Source: Thioploca sp.
GTDB taxonomy: Bacteria > Pseudomonadota > Gammaproteobacteria > Beggiatoales > Beggiatoaceae
Direction: 5' to 3'
DNA length: 44,406 nt
NCBI GenBank assembly: GCA_012032555.1
Contig: JAAUSR010000040.1
Coordinates: 1 to 44,406, forward strand
Shown: in pieces, positions 9,821 to 18,960 of the stretch
Position numbering within the stretch: position 1 is the first letter of the stretch
How the letters are laid out: each line of letters starts with the position of its first letter
Notes under the pieces: model-generated
Told to the model about the DNA's origin: nothing
Database searches by the model: none
The model's input: the letters and a program-made list of their open reading frames with translations, nothing else
Made by a program: the position numbers and the translations under genes

Positions 9821-10858
9821 ATGATGATAGAACAATGGCAACGGTATTTACAGCAAAATGGGGCCCAATTTGAAGAGCATGTCGTTCTTCATTTTGGTTC
9901 TCCGGCAATCGAGAGACAAGCCGCTTTACAAAGTAATATTCTCACTGATTTATCCTATTTTGGTATTATTAAAATCAGTGGTAGTGATGCCGCTAAATTT
10001 TTACAAGGTCAATTGACTAATGATGTCTTGCAAGTCAATACTGACCAAAGTCAATTAAGTGCTTGGTGTAATCCGAAAGGTCGAATTATCGTTAATTTTC
10101 GGTTATTCCAACGCCAGGATGCTTATTATTTATTCCTTCCTCAAGCGAGTGTTGAAATGACGCTCAAACGGTTGCGAATGTACATATTGCGTGCGGCAGT
10201 TCAATTGGAAGAGGTCAGTCATCAATTCGTTCGGCTGGGGATTGCCGGTGAGCAAAGCGTTTCATTAATCGCTGATAGCTTAAACTGTACTCCTCCAACC
10301 AGTATTAATGCGAGTCTTACCTTAGAAACAGCAACTATCATACGAGTTCAAGGTGTACAACCTCGTTATCTATTATTCACTGAAACACCTCAAACACTTT
10401 GGTCACGGTTAGCTCAATCTGCACACCCAGTAGGTACAGCAATTTGGCAATGTTTAGATATTTTGGCGGGGTTACCGCAAGTTGTCCCGGCGACCAGCGA
10501 AGAATTTGTGCCACAGATGATAAATTATTCGCTAATTGGTGGTGTTAGTTTTAACAAAGGCTGTTATACCGGTCAGGAAATTGTTGCACGAATGCAATAT
10601 TTAGGAACACTCAAACGGCGAATGTATTTGGCAAAAATCGATACAACCTCATTACCACAACCTAGTGATGCACTTTATGTGAGTAACGAACCACAAAGTG
10701 TAGGCAAAATTGTCAATGCGCAATGGCATCCGCACGGTGGAGTAGTCGTATTAGCGGTCATTCAAGTTACTCAAGCCGAACAAAATGAAGTTTATTGGCA
10801 AACACCACCCAGCGAAAAGCTACACTGGTTAGATTTACCGTATTCAGTTACGGGTTAA
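9821..10858 (+). CDS. ygfZ: YgfZ-type folate-binding Fe-S cluster repair protein
   Basis: A GcvT-like tetrahydrofolate-binding protein that helps maintain iron-sulfur enzymes. The diagnostic motif KGCYTGQEIVARMQYLG is present near residues 244-260, with the conserved cysteine. The N-terminal part shows FLQGQLTNDV and AWCNPKGRII, also typical. The open frame extends upstream into the MBL gene, but the double ATG at 9821/9824, 10 bp after that gene's stop, is the sensible start. This gives 345 residues, normal for the family. Confidence 0.93.
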   Translation: MMIEQWQRYLQQNGAQFEEHVVLHFGSPAIERQAALQSNILTDLSYFGIIKISGSDAAKFLQGQLTNDVLQVNTDQSQLSAWCNPKGRIIVNFRLFQRQDAYYLFLPQASVEMTLKRLRMYILRAAVQLEEVSHQFVRLGIAGEQSVSLIADSLNCTPPTSINASLTLETATIIRVQGVQPRYLLFTETPQTLWSRLAQSAHPVGTAIWQCLDILAGLPQVVPATSEEFVPQMINYSLIGGVSFNKGCYTGQEIVARMQYLGTLKRRMYLAKIDTTSLPQPSDALYVSNEPQSVGKIVNAQWHPHGGVVVLAVIQVTQAEQNEVYWQTPPSEKLHWLDLPYSVTG

Positions 10859-11359
10859 AGGCAAACCTATCAACTACCCGTTATGACGTCAACACGTTGA
10901 AGGGTAGTTATCAACCGGTCAATGACGATAAATCAATTCATTAAGTTTGCTATAAGAATCCTAAACGCTTTGTGAAAAAGAGCCGATATATAAATAAAGC
11001 TTTTTGAAATCAAATGGATTAAAGTCTAATTTTTATCAAAGCGTCTACCGAGAGAATTTTTACTCTACCTCAATACCATTAAGTTAGGGATAAACACCTC
11101 GGTTTGCCCCTACCCAACCAATACCGCCTCGGTCGGGACGAATCTACGTGTTCGCCATTTTATTCAACAGCTTAACTGATCCCATACCTTGGTTCGGTGC
11201 ATGACGCTAGCGCCAATCCACTCCCATTTTTTGCTACACCAGCTTCAACTGATATTAATTTTAAATATTGGTATAAATATTGCCAAAATATATTTAATTT
11301 TGATATAACATCCTGAATTCTGTTAATTAGACTATGATTTCTAAATAAAAATTTTTATA
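10859..11359. other. 500-bp non-coding stretch with dispersed repeat
   Basis: An inverted repeat (AACTACCC at 10872-10879 and GGGTAGTT at 10902-10909, long loop) follows ygfZ and may be a weak terminator. At 11076-11117 lies a repeat module (CCATTAAGTTAGGGATAAAC then GGTTTGCCCCTACCC), whose first 11 bases are the reverse complement of 60-70. The last 100 bp are very AT-rich and presumably hold the kinase promoter. No gene was recognised. Confidence 0.45.
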
Positions 11360-13990
11360 ATGAATAATATACAAGAAAAAATTTGGAGCCATGATTGGTT
11401 TATTAGCTTAACTATCGGTATTATTTTATTCATCATGGCTCAACTCAACTTATTACAACCGCTCGAACAAGCTCTCTATGACGCTCATATCCGCTGGTTC
11501 AACCGCACAGCGGGTGATCAAGTTGCTGTCATTGCTATTGATGAACGCAGCTTGGCGCAATTAGGTGATTGGCCATGGTCACGAACCACTTTAGCACAAT
11601 TAATCGACTTATTATCACCACAAGCACAAGTTATTAGTACAACACTCCCATTTAATCATTTCCAACCAGAACTCGGTTTAGTTTATTTCAATGAGTTAGT
11701 TAAGTTCTATACTCATTCCAAGTTACTCAACCCCTTACCTAAACAATTAGAACAGTTAAATACTTTTTTAAAAAAACTAAGTGAATTACGTACCCGCCAG
11801 AGTAATAAACAATTTATTAAAGCTATCGATGAATTTTATAAAAATTCTATATTTCCTCATGAACTCGTTGATACTTTAACTACATTTGAAGATAAGTTAC
11901 AATCAGTTCGTATTGACTTAGAAAGTGATCAACGACTGGCTACCAGTTTCAAAACCGCCGGCCAAGTTGTCCTCGGGATACCTTTTACTTTAGCTCAAAC
12001 TAATCATGAGGAACCCGTACCTAATTTACCAAACTATATTACCGCATATCGTCTTAAAAATATTCGCGATCAATTTGATCACTACAATTTAACACCGCAA
12101 CCACCCACAGCAATTCACGCAACTTCACCATTAGCTATTTTTAGTGAAAATGTGACCGGACTAGGTTATTTTAACGCTGAGCAACTCACTAATCCACGTC
12201 GAATACCACTGGTCATTAAATATAATCAGGCTTATTTTCCCTCACTGCCTTTGTTACTGGCTGCTAAAAGTCTACACTTAGATAATAACCAAATTGAAAT
12301 TAGTTTAGGTAAAGGGATACGTTTAGAAAAATTAACCATTAAAACGGAACCTTCTTTACAGATACAACCTTTTTTCTATCGTCATGCGCCTCCGCCGGAC
12401 TCATTTGTTGATGTATTAACTGGAAGGGTTCCGATACAGAAATATCAAGGCAAAACCGTGTTACTTGGCATAACAGTACGTCATTATACTTCCTTTCACT
12501 CAACCCCAATCGGTAAAATACCCGCTATCTTAGTTTTGGCGCATACTTTAAGAAGTCTACTTAACCAAGATTTTTTTAGAATTCCTCAGTGGGCAACTTG
12601 GTTACAAATTAGCCTATTGCTTTTAGTTGCAGCCACTGTCGGTTTATTATTGCCTCATTTAAGACGACGGCAAGCCTTGGTTACTGGTCTAGGATTGATG
12701 GGGGTACTTTATCTACTTTATTTTAGTCTATTAAATCAAGGGCTATTGGTACAATTAATGCATGGAATTTTATTAGTACCCTGTGGATATCTTGCTTTAC
12801 AAATTAAACAAGGAATTGTAGCTTATCAAGATGCTTTTCGTTCACATCCTGATGCAGTTGAAAGTAATCGTTTACTGGGGCTAGCTTTCCAAGGACAAGG
12901 ACAGTTAGACATGGCATTTGAAAAGTTTCGGTTGTGTCCACCGGATAATGCAATTATGGGGTTACTTTATAATCTAGCACTGGATTATGAACGGAAACGT
13001 CAATGGAGACGCGCTAGTGCAGTCTACCGTTATATGCTTAACTATATTGCTCACTTTCGTGATATAGAACAACGTCTAGAACGATTAAATCGCTTAAGAA
13101 AACCTCATTTATCAAAGGGAGCTATCAATGATTGGCTATCACCAGAAGACAATAATGACAAACCGATTTTAGGACGTTATCAGATAGAAAAGCCGCTAGG
13201 TAAAGGTGCTATGGGTACAGTCTATCTCGGTAAAGATTCCAAATTGAATCGATTAGTAGCAATTAAAACTTTACCTTTATCACAAGAATTTGAAGCAGAG
13301 GGATTACAAGAAGCGACTATCCGATTTTTCCGCGAAGCTGCCGCTGCTGGACGATTAAAACACCCTAATATTGTTTCCATTTACGATGCGGGTGAAGAAC
13401 AAGACCTAGCCTTCATTTCAATGGAATTCTTTAAAGGCGGTAATTTAGTTCCTTATACACAATCAGATAATTTGTTAGCTATTGCCACGGTCATTAAAAT
13501 AGGAGTCTACATAGCAGAAGCTTTAGATTATGCACATAGTCAAGGTGTAGTCCATCGAGACATTAAACCGGCTAACATCATGTATAATCCAGCGACTGAT
13601 CAAATTAAAATAACTGATTTTGGAATTGCTCGCATCACGGACTCCAATAAAACTAAGACCGGTATTATTTTAGGAACACCTTCATATATGTCACCAGAGC
13701 AATTGGCTGGTAAGTCACTTGATGGACGGACTGATTTATTTTCTTTAGGTGTTATGTTATATCAGCTATTAACCGGTATATTACCGTTTCAAGCTGATTC
13801 AATGGCTACGTTGATGTTTAAAATTGCTAATGAACCTCATCCTGATATGATCAGCATCCGTCCTGATATTCCACCTAGTTTAAAACAAGTCGTCGATATC
13901 ACTTTACAAAAAAATGCTCAAGATCGTTACCAAAATGGTGCACAATTGGCTCAAGCATTGCGTGATTGCGGCAATCTTAATGAGGATTAG
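11360..13990 (+). CDS. CHASE2-domain transmembrane serine/threonine protein kinase with TPR linker
   Basis: An 876-residue receptor-like kinase. A first membrane helix at about 13-30 leads into an extracytoplasmic CHASE2 sensor (DQVAVIAIDERSLAQLGDWP) reaching about residue 410. Three hydrophobic helices (about 412-490) bring the chain back to the cytoplasm, and a TPR-like segment (about 495-570, RLLGLAFQGQGQLDMAFEKF) precedes the kinase (about 604-870). Hallmarks are GKGAMGTVY, VAIKTL, the catalytic HRDIKPAN, ITDFGIA and GTPSYMSPEQL, so it should be active. No Shine-Dalgarno is seen at the start. The first phosphatase gene begins one base after its stop, so the kinase and its likely antagonist are translated together. 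Confidence 0.93.
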   Translation: MNNIQEKIWSHDWFISLTIGIILFIMAQLNLLQPLEQALYDAHIRWFNRTAGDQVAVIAIDERSLAQLGDWPWSRTTLAQLIDLLSPQAQVISTTLPFNHFQPELGLVYFNELVKFYTHSKLLNPLPKQLEQLNTFLKKLSELRTRQSNKQFIKAIDEFYKNSIFPHELVDTLTTFEDKLQSVRIDLESDQRLATSFKTAGQVVLGIPFTLAQTNHEEPVPNLPNYITAYRLKNIRDQFDHYNLTPQPPTAIHATSPLAIFSENVTGLGYFNAEQLTNPRRIPLVIKYNQAYFPSLPLLLAAKSLHLDNNQIEISLGKGIRLEKLTIKTEPSLQIQPFFYRHAPPPDSFVDVLTGRVPIQKYQGKTVLLGITVRHYTSFHSTPIGKIPAILVLAHTLRSLLNQDFFRIPQWATWLQISLLLLVAATVGLLLPHLRRRQALVTGLGLMGVLYLLYFSLLNQGLLVQLMHGILLVPCGYLALQIKQGIVAYQDAFRSHPDAVESNRLLGLAFQGQGQLDMAFEKFRLCPPDNAIMGLLYNLALDYERKRQWRRASAVYRYMLNYIAHFRDIEQRLERLNRLRKPHLSKGAINDWLSPEDNNDKPILGRYQIEKPLGKGAMGTVYLGKDSKLNRLVAIKTLPLSQEFEAEGLQEATIRFFREAAAAGRLKHPNIVSIYDAGEEQDLAFISMEFFKGGNLVPYTQSDNLLAIATVIKIGVYIAEALDYAHSQGVVHRDIKPANIMYNPATDQIKITDFGIARITDSNKTKTGIILGTPSYMSPEQLAGKSLDGRTDLFSLGVMLYQLLTGILPFQADSMATLMFKIANEPHPDMISIRPDIPPSLKQVVDITLQKNAQDRYQNGAQLAQALRDCGNLNED

Positions 13991-13991
13991 C

Positions 13992-14789
13992 ATGCGTATC
14001 AAAATCATTGGTCTTTCCGACACCGGACGAGTTCGTGAACATAATGAAGACTGCATTGCCAGTGATGAATCCTTAGATCTAGTGATATTGGCTGATGGCA
14101 TGGGTGGATGTCAAGCCGGGGAGGTGGCTAGTGCGATGGCAGTCAAAACCATTTTACAAGAACTGAGAGGACTTCTAAAAAATTTATTCCGTAACCAGCG
14201 TCATACTCAACAACATTATCACTATGCCACTATCCAACTAGAACAGGCGATATTGAAAGCTAATCAAGTTATTTATGAGACATCAGCACAGCAAACCCGT
14301 TACCATGGCATGGGTACAACCATCGTGGCTGCCTTGTTTAATAAGCGTTTTGTTAGTATAGCTCATGTTGGTGATTCACGCTTGTATCGGCTTCGTGGTG
14401 ATGAATTTCGCCAACTCACCAAGGATCATACGGTGGTACAAGATTTAGTAGATGCGGGTCTATTAAAGCCTGAGCAAGCCCATGATGATGCGCGCAAACA
14501 TTGGGTAACTCGGGCATTAGGTATCGATAAACAAGTCAAAGTGGATATTCAAGAACAAAATACTGCTGATCAAGATATTTATTTATTATGTTCTGATGGT
14601 TTAAGTGATATGTTAGATGATACAGAGATACATGTCGTTCTCAAGGAAACGAAGCGTTCGCTGGAATCATCGGCACGATTATTGATAGAAATGGCTAATA
14701 AGAAAGGGGGAGACGACAATATCTCTCTTATTTTAGTTCGTCCCCTACCATTACAAAAAAGTTGGTTACAACGATTATTTAGAGGTTAA
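13992..14789 (+). CDS. PP2C-type serine/threonine phosphatase, copy 1
   Basis: A 265-residue Stp1-like Mn/Mg-dependent phosphatase. Metal-binding and core motifs are present in order: DTGRVREHNEDC, LADGMGG, HVGDSRLYRLRG, LCSDGLSDML and GGDDNISLILVRP. A frame runs further upstream inside the kinase gene, but the ATG at 13992 has a GAGG at the right distance and aligns with the start of the second copy (both preceded by TAGC). It lies 1 bp after the kinase stop and probably reverses phosphorylation by that kinase. Confidence 0.94.
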   Translation: MRIKIIGLSDTGRVREHNEDCIASDESLDLVILADGMGGCQAGEVASAMAVKTILQELRGLLKNLFRNQRHTQQHYHYATIQLEQAILKANQVIYETSAQQTRYHGMGTTIVAALFNKRFVSIAHVGDSRLYRLRGDEFRQLTKDHTVVQDLVDAGLLKPEQAHDDARKHWVTRALGIDKQVKVDIQEQNTADQDIYLLCSDGLSDMLDDTEIHVVLKETKRSLESSARLLIEMANKKGGDDNISLILVRPLPLQKSWLQRLFRG

Positions 14790-14984
14790 GGCAACCATCC
14801 TTAGCAACAACTTATTTGTTAATCATAGTATTTTCCATGCAAAATACCTTAAGAGAAATAGCAAATTGGCTAATATTTTTTATCCATGACTCATTAATTA
14901 TACCAAGGATTATTATTAAAAATGGTACCCTCTTTTTCGCTCAAGCACGATATGATTGCCATAACCCGTTTGGAGAGGTCTAGC

Positions 14985-15791
14985 ATGGGTATAGAAATTA
15001 TCAGTCGCTCTGATACTGGACTAGTCCGTGACCATAATGAAGATTGTATTGCGAGTGATGAATCCTTAGGGTTAGCCATTGTTGCTGATGGCATGGGCGG
15101 ATATCAAGCCGGTGAGGTAGCGAGTCAAATCGCAGTAAGTACTATTAGAGAACAATTAGATACGCCCCTAAAAACTTTACCTCGCGTCAAACGTCATGCC
15201 AATCACAGTTTGCATTCCACGACGGTGTTACTTGAACAAGCTATTCTTAAAGCTAACCAAGCGATTTACGAAACTGCTGAACAACAAATTCAATACCAAG
15301 GAATGGGAACTACTGTGGTAGCAGCGGTATTTCATCGTAATTTTATTAGTGTTGCTCATGTAGGCGACTCACGGTTATATCGACTTCGTGGTAAAGATTT
15401 TCGTCAAATTACTAAAGACCATTCGGTTAGACAGGAATTGATTGATTGTGGTTATTATACCCCAGAACAGGCTCGTCATTCGCCTAATAAAAATTTAGTC
15501 ACTCGAGCACTCGGGGTTGGAACTAAAGTCAATGTTGAGATTCAAGAGTGCAACTTATTGCCTAAAGATATTTATTTACTCTGTTCAGATGGTTTAAATG
15601 ATATGTTGGACGATCAAGAAATTTATGGCATATTGAGTAATAATGACTATTCTCTTGAAGAAGCAGCCCAATTACTAATTGATACAGCTAATGACAAAGG
15701 GGGAGAAGATAATATTTCCTTAATTTTAGTTCGCCCCTCACTGATTGCTCTTAAACCTAAAGGCTGGTTACAACGTTTACTGAGTTGGTGA
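14985..15791 (+). CDS. PP2C-type serine/threonine phosphatase, copy 2
   Basis: A 268-residue paralogue of the preceding gene with the same motifs: DTGLVRDHNEDC, VADGMGG, HVGDSRLYRLRG, LCSDGLNDML and GGEDNISLILVRP, and the same C-terminal GWLQRL ending. ATG 14985 follows GGAGAGG by six bases. Both copies share the ATGAAGA/CATTGC(C/G)AG region at DNA level, so this is a tandem duplication. The 195-bp spacer after copy 1 has no gene and may carry its own promoter. Regions between the metal motifs have diverged, so the two may differ in substrate. Confidence 0.93.
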   Translation: MGIEIISRSDTGLVRDHNEDCIASDESLGLAIVADGMGGYQAGEVASQIAVSTIREQLDTPLKTLPRVKRHANHSLHSTTVLLEQAILKANQAIYETAEQQIQYQGMGTTVVAAVFHRNFISVAHVGDSRLYRLRGKDFRQITKDHSVRQELIDCGYYTPEQARHSPNKNLVTRALGVGTKVNVEIQECNLLPKDIYLLCSDGLNDMLDDQEIYGILSNNDYSLEEAAQLLIDTANDKGGEDNISLILVRPSLIALKPKGWLQRLLSW

Positions 15792-15814
15792 TTAAATCGC
15801 TATTTTATTGATTA

Positions 15815-16423
15815 TTAATCTTCCGTTACCACATCCACACCTGCTGGTGGTGTGAATATAAATAAACTCTCTTCTAACTTTTGATTACGCTCAGTTTGTT
15901 TAAAAGTAATTAAAGTCGTTTGTCCTAAATTATCTACCAACTCAAATCCGAGTAAAGTTTCTCCTCGAAGATTAAGGCGTATACTATCAAACTGCGCTTG
16001 TGCATCTTTAGGCAACAGTTCTAATCGTGTTATATCTGCTTTGGCTGGTAAAGGATTAACAAAGAAATCTTCTTCAATCGGACGGTTGCTGCTCAATAAT
16101 AACGCCGGTGTTTTACCTAAAGCTTTAGTCAATTTTTTCATGGTAACCTGTTCTAAATCCGGGTCATATATCCAAACATTTTCGCCATCAGCTACAATCA
16201 ACTGGTGATAAGGTTTTTGATAATCCCAACGAAACTGATTAGGACGTTTAATATACATCTGTCCTTGTGATGTTTCGATCAGTTTACCGGTTTCATTAAA
16301 TAACTGTTGCTCAAATTGCGCATGTAAACTACTTAAATCTTTCAAAAAATTATCTAAACTGGGCTGCGCAAAACCGCTTGGAGAGAATAATAAGCAGAAA
16401 AAAATCACCGTCACTTGCTTCAT
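15815..16423 (-). CDS. lolA: Outer-membrane lipoprotein carrier protein LolA
   Basis: Periplasmic chaperone that ferries lipoproteins from LolCDE to LolB. It has a signal peptide (hydrophobic VIFFCLLF, cleavage likely after the A of GFAQ), then typical LolA strands: FEQQLFNETGKLIETSQG, KRPNQFRWDYQKPY, DGENVWIYDPDLEQVT. The 202-residue length is normal. It is convergent with the PP2C gene and lies 33 bp downstream of the V4R-like gene on the same strand; the usual ftsK and rarA neighbours are absent. Confidence 0.93.
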   Translation of the reverse strand: MKQVTVIFFCLLFSPSGFAQPSLDNFLKDLSSLHAQFEQQLFNETGKLIETSQGQMYIKRPNQFRWDYQKPYHQLIVADGENVWIYDPDLEQVTMKKLTKALGKTPALLLSSNRPIEEDFFVNPLPAKADITRLELLPKDAQAQFDSIRLNLRGETLLGFELVDNLGQTTLITFKQTERNQKLEESLFIFTPPAGVDVVTED

Positions 16424-16456
16424 AACACTTTTATACTCTTGGCAAAAATAATTTAT

Positions 16457-17644
16457 TTAAGTAACCACAAAACGGTCATATTCATCACCGGCTGCAATAG
16501 CATGTGTTTGAGTTACTTGATAATCGTTATCGTCATTATTAAATTTAGCTAAATAAAAATCCCACGTCAAGGGTGGTTTTGCTCTGATATCAATTTTCCA
16601 TAATAGCCGAGCTAAGCCGATACAACCCCCCATCGCTAAAAAAGAGATATTTTTGTCCGTCGTGGGTGGATACATTCGCCGATAACCAATACCTTCGTAA
16701 GAATTATAAACACGAACAATTAATTTTTTTGGTGGTTCAAGTCGTTCTAATCGCCAAATTCCCCAACCCAAAGTATTCACAATCGCAACCATCGCATGTA
16801 TCCAATCTTCCCGAGTTTGGCACTGAGGTACTATAATATTATACCATTCTTCACTTTCCATAATGCCACCGTAGGTAAAAAAGGCACAGTAAATACCCGC
16901 TTGAATAAAAAGTGCTTTAGCTTCCATTTCCGGAACACCGGCTCGACGCATACAAAAATAAGTTTCATAAGAAATACGGTTCAAATAATCCGCAAAATGA
17001 TGAGTCAGTAACACCCCGAAGATATCAATTAACCCATTATCACCTGGATCAGCTTTACCATAAAAAGGCAACTGTTTAATCGCCGCTATAATTTTATCTT
17101 CATCAACGGTGGTCGTGAAATTTTGAGTATCTTTAAAAGCAAATCTGCCAGGGACCAAGGTAAATGGTGGCTCATAAAGCAAATAATTATCACTGGACTG
17201 GGGTTCAAAAACGTTAAAAATATCTACCGGATTGCCCAACATTTGGCAAGCCATTTCTTCCACTCGCCGATTAGTAATGCCTTGTAAATAACCCGCCGTA
17301 AAGAAACAATTATGACGGGGCTTTTCTTGAAAACAACTCGCTTCACTATAATGTGAATGAGGCGTTTCCCAAATCACTGAATTGATCTGACGTAACTGAC
17401 CAAAGCCACCGGTACTAAATTCTTTAACTAGATCTTGTTCAGAATAACCCTGTTGTTTTAAATAGTTAACGAGCGGAGTCACAGCAGTTTTTAATAATGG
17501 CTTAGGAGCACATTCACTCATTCCATCGGATAATAATACCGTCATTTGTAAAAAAGCATTGTAATAATTACAATGAAAAACTCGGTTTAAACCCTCGATG
17601 AAATGTTGTCCACTTATGGTCATTTGACGTTGATTTTTCATCAT
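16457..17644 (-). CDS. Hypothetical protein with two V4R-like domains
   Basis: A 395-residue soluble protein of unknown function. Residues about 80-143 (SVIWETPHSHY, then HNCFFTAGYLQGITNRRVEE) have the shape of a V4R (4-vinyl reductase) small-molecule domain: a beta hairpin, then an aromatic-glycine helix and a short acidic strand. Residues about 285-348 (GWGIWRLERLEPPKKLIVRV, then ISFLAMGGCIGLARLLW) look like a second, diverged copy. The usual V4R cysteine cluster is incomplete. Its ATG overlaps the end of the 102-residue upstream gene by 4 bp, so the two are coupled. V4R domains often bind ligands or assist tetrapyrrole or hydrocarbon chemistry; which applies here is unknown. The domain call is by eye. 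Confidence 0.5.
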   Translation of the reverse strand: MMKNQRQMTISGQHFIEGLNRVFHCNYYNAFLQMTVLLSDGMSECAPKPLLKTAVTPLVNYLKQQGYSEQDLVKEFSTGGFGQLRQINSVIWETPHSHYSEASCFQEKPRHNCFFTAGYLQGITNRRVEEMACQMLGNPVDIFNVFEPQSSDNYLLYEPPFTLVPGRFAFKDTQNFTTTVDEDKIIAAIKQLPFYGKADPGDNGLIDIFGVLLTHHFADYLNRISYETYFCMRRAGVPEMEAKALFIQAGIYCAFFTYGGIMESEEWYNIIVPQCQTREDWIHAMVAIVNTLGWGIWRLERLEPPKKLIVRVYNSYEGIGYRRMYPPTTDKNISFLAMGGCIGLARLLWKIDIRAKPPLTWDFYLAKFNNDDNDYQVTQTHAIAAGDEYDRFVVT

Positions 17645-17949
17645 CGATAAGCATTTTTAATTTGTTGATAGACTGGAGATTGTCCGGCAATCAAAGCAAA
17701 GGGTTCAATCGCACCTTGTAATTCAACATTAAATTTTTCCCGACAAATCATTTCAATAATATTGATCTGTTCACCGGTAATGCCAATAAATTCTTTTTTA
17801 AAATCAATCCATTCTTTAGTAAGTGCCATAAAAGCCATACTAAAAATAATAGCCATAGCGCGATTTTCAAACACTTTCTGATGATTTTTTTGTCGTTGTT
17901 CATTAACCAAATTAAATAAATCTTGAGTGCGAATACCTATATTATTCAT
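17641..17949 (-). CDS. Small conserved-looking hypothetical protein, partner of V4R-like protein
   Basis: A 102-residue mainly helical protein I do not recognise. It has an amphipathic N-terminal helix (TQDLFNLVNEQRQKNHQKVF), a hydrophobic helix (MAIIFSMAFMALTKEW) and a C-terminal segment with KFNVELQGAIEPFALIAGQ. There is no signal peptide. GAGAGAG stands before the ATG. The 4-bp overlap with the V4R-like gene suggests the two proteins act together. Confidence 0.65.
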   Translation of the reverse strand: MNNIGIRTQDLFNLVNEQRQKNHQKVFENRAMAIIFSMAFMALTKEWIDFKKEFIGITGEQINIIEMICREKFNVELQGAIEPFALIAGQSPVYQQIKNAYR

Positions 17950-18288
17950 AGTGCTCTCTCTCTTTTTATATTTATAAATTAGATTTGCTTAGCCAGAAAA
18001 TAACCAAAATAGATTGAAAAGCCAGCGAAGCGGTGTCAAATCGGCTAACAATCGAATTTACTTCTAATTAGTTCAGAAATAGAAGTAAACATTATATCTG
18101 AAAACCCCAAAAGTTGAACCTAAAGAAATTTTTTGTCGTTTAGTCAAATCACTCGCTACCCAGTTCAGCTTGGTAGTGTTTACCCTCAAGGTTTTGCTTC
18201 GTTAAGTTCGCCAAGCTGAGCTTGGCTAGTAGACATTATCATTCATAAATGTGGAGATGTTCAGAGTGCCATTTTGGTACTCGGCATC
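17950..18288. repeat. Non-coding region with inverted repeat
   Basis: The stretch upstream of the V4R operon holds a 9-bp inverted repeat (TCAGCTTGG at 18165-18173, CCAAGCTGA at 18211-18219) inside a diverged repeat that repeats CAGCTTGG/GAGCTTGG motifs. A minus-strand frame without a start is open for about 50 codons from about 18400 down to 18248, but I recognise nothing in it. Confidence 0.4.
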
Positions 18289-18357
18289 TTAAATGATATA
18301 CCTGACTAACAATCCGTAAAGTGATATGTAACACCGGATCAATTTGTCGTTGAGCAT
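18289..18357 (-). CDS. Possible 22-residue hydrophobic peptide with perfect Shine-Dalgarno
   Basis: A 22-codon frame, beginning MLNDKLIRCYISLYG and ending LVRYII. A perfect AAGGAGGT lies at 18365-18372, seven bases from the ATG. It follows the 67-residue gene on the same strand by 44 bp, so it could be a second cistron. Such a short frame is weak evidence alone; the ribosome-binding site is the argument. Confidence 0.3.
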   Translation of the reverse strand: MLNDKLIRCYISLYGLLVRYII

Positions 18358-18401
18358 TCCCCAAACCTCCTTCATGAGCTGTTACAGCAATAGACCACTT
18401 C

Positions 18402-18605
18402 TTATTGGCTCATCTGTATAAGAAAGTTTTTAGCTTGGATTTTAGCGTTATCATGATTGTTGGTTACATTTTCAAGTAAGTCATAAATCACTTCTGGAGA
18501 AAATTTCTGATAAGTGCGTCGGGTAGGATTTTTCTCTTGGAACTGTCTTTTATGATCATACCTATTTAAGACTTTTATCCGCAGTATCGAATTTCTTATC
18601 ATCAT
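18402..18605 (-). CDS. Small basic hypothetical protein
   Basis: A 67-residue protein (starting MMIRNSILRIKVLNRYDHK) of unknown function, rich in lysine and arginine, with a helical C-terminal half (PEVIYDLLENVTNNHDNAKI). The open frame extends 8 codons upstream, but the strong AAGGAGGAG immediately before ATG 18605 fixes the start there. No domain was recognised. It is isolated between repeats and the possible 22-residue frame. Confidence 0.5.
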   Translation of the reverse strand: MMIRNSILRIKVLNRYDHKRQFQEKNPTRRTYQKFSPEVIYDLLENVTNNHDNAKIQAKNFLIQMSQ

Positions 18606-18710
18606 ATTTATCTCCTCCTTTAGTTTCATAATGAGCAGACCAGGACAAAAATAAAGGAAATTACTATAACTAATTGATTATTCGTAATTAATACAGTCAT
18701 CTCAGTTCAG

Positions 18711-18880
18711 TAGGTTGTGTTAGCTACGCTAACCCAACAATTTATCTAGCCAATGTAATCGTCTTCAAGTCATGCATGCTTTACAGGTTGGGTTAGCGTA
18801 GCTAACCCAACAATTTATCTAGCCATGAATTAAAGAACGAATGAAGGTCGGGTTATGGCTAGCGTCTAACCTGACCTACT
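18711..18880. repeat. Tandem-spaced palindromic repeats (GGTTGGGTTAGC type)
   Basis: Two near-identical copies at about 18712-18753 and 18785-18826 each contain a palindrome (GGGTTAGCGTAGCTAACCC in the second) followed by the same AACAATTTATCTAGCCA tail. A third, diverged copy lies at 18845-18880 (AGGTCGGGTTATGGCTAGCG and its complement). These are dispersed intergenic repeats able to form hairpins. They sit directly downstream of the gspL 3' end. Confidence 0.7.
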
Positions 18881-18960
18881 TGGCTTGGTGGCTAGTAGTA
18901 GCAGGCTGAAAGCACGAGTTATGAATAGAATCTATCTAACCGCTTGCCAAACTTGTCGAT

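Noticed and set aside
18248-18400. Minus-strand open stretch of about 50 codons (VTAHEGGLGNAQRQIDPVLH...)
   Set aside because: No start codon with a ribosome-binding site in this frame and no recognised family; the 22-codon frame in another phase has the better signal.
18711-18880. CRISPR-like array
   Set aside because: Only two to three imperfect palindromic copies with no regular spacers and no cas genes.
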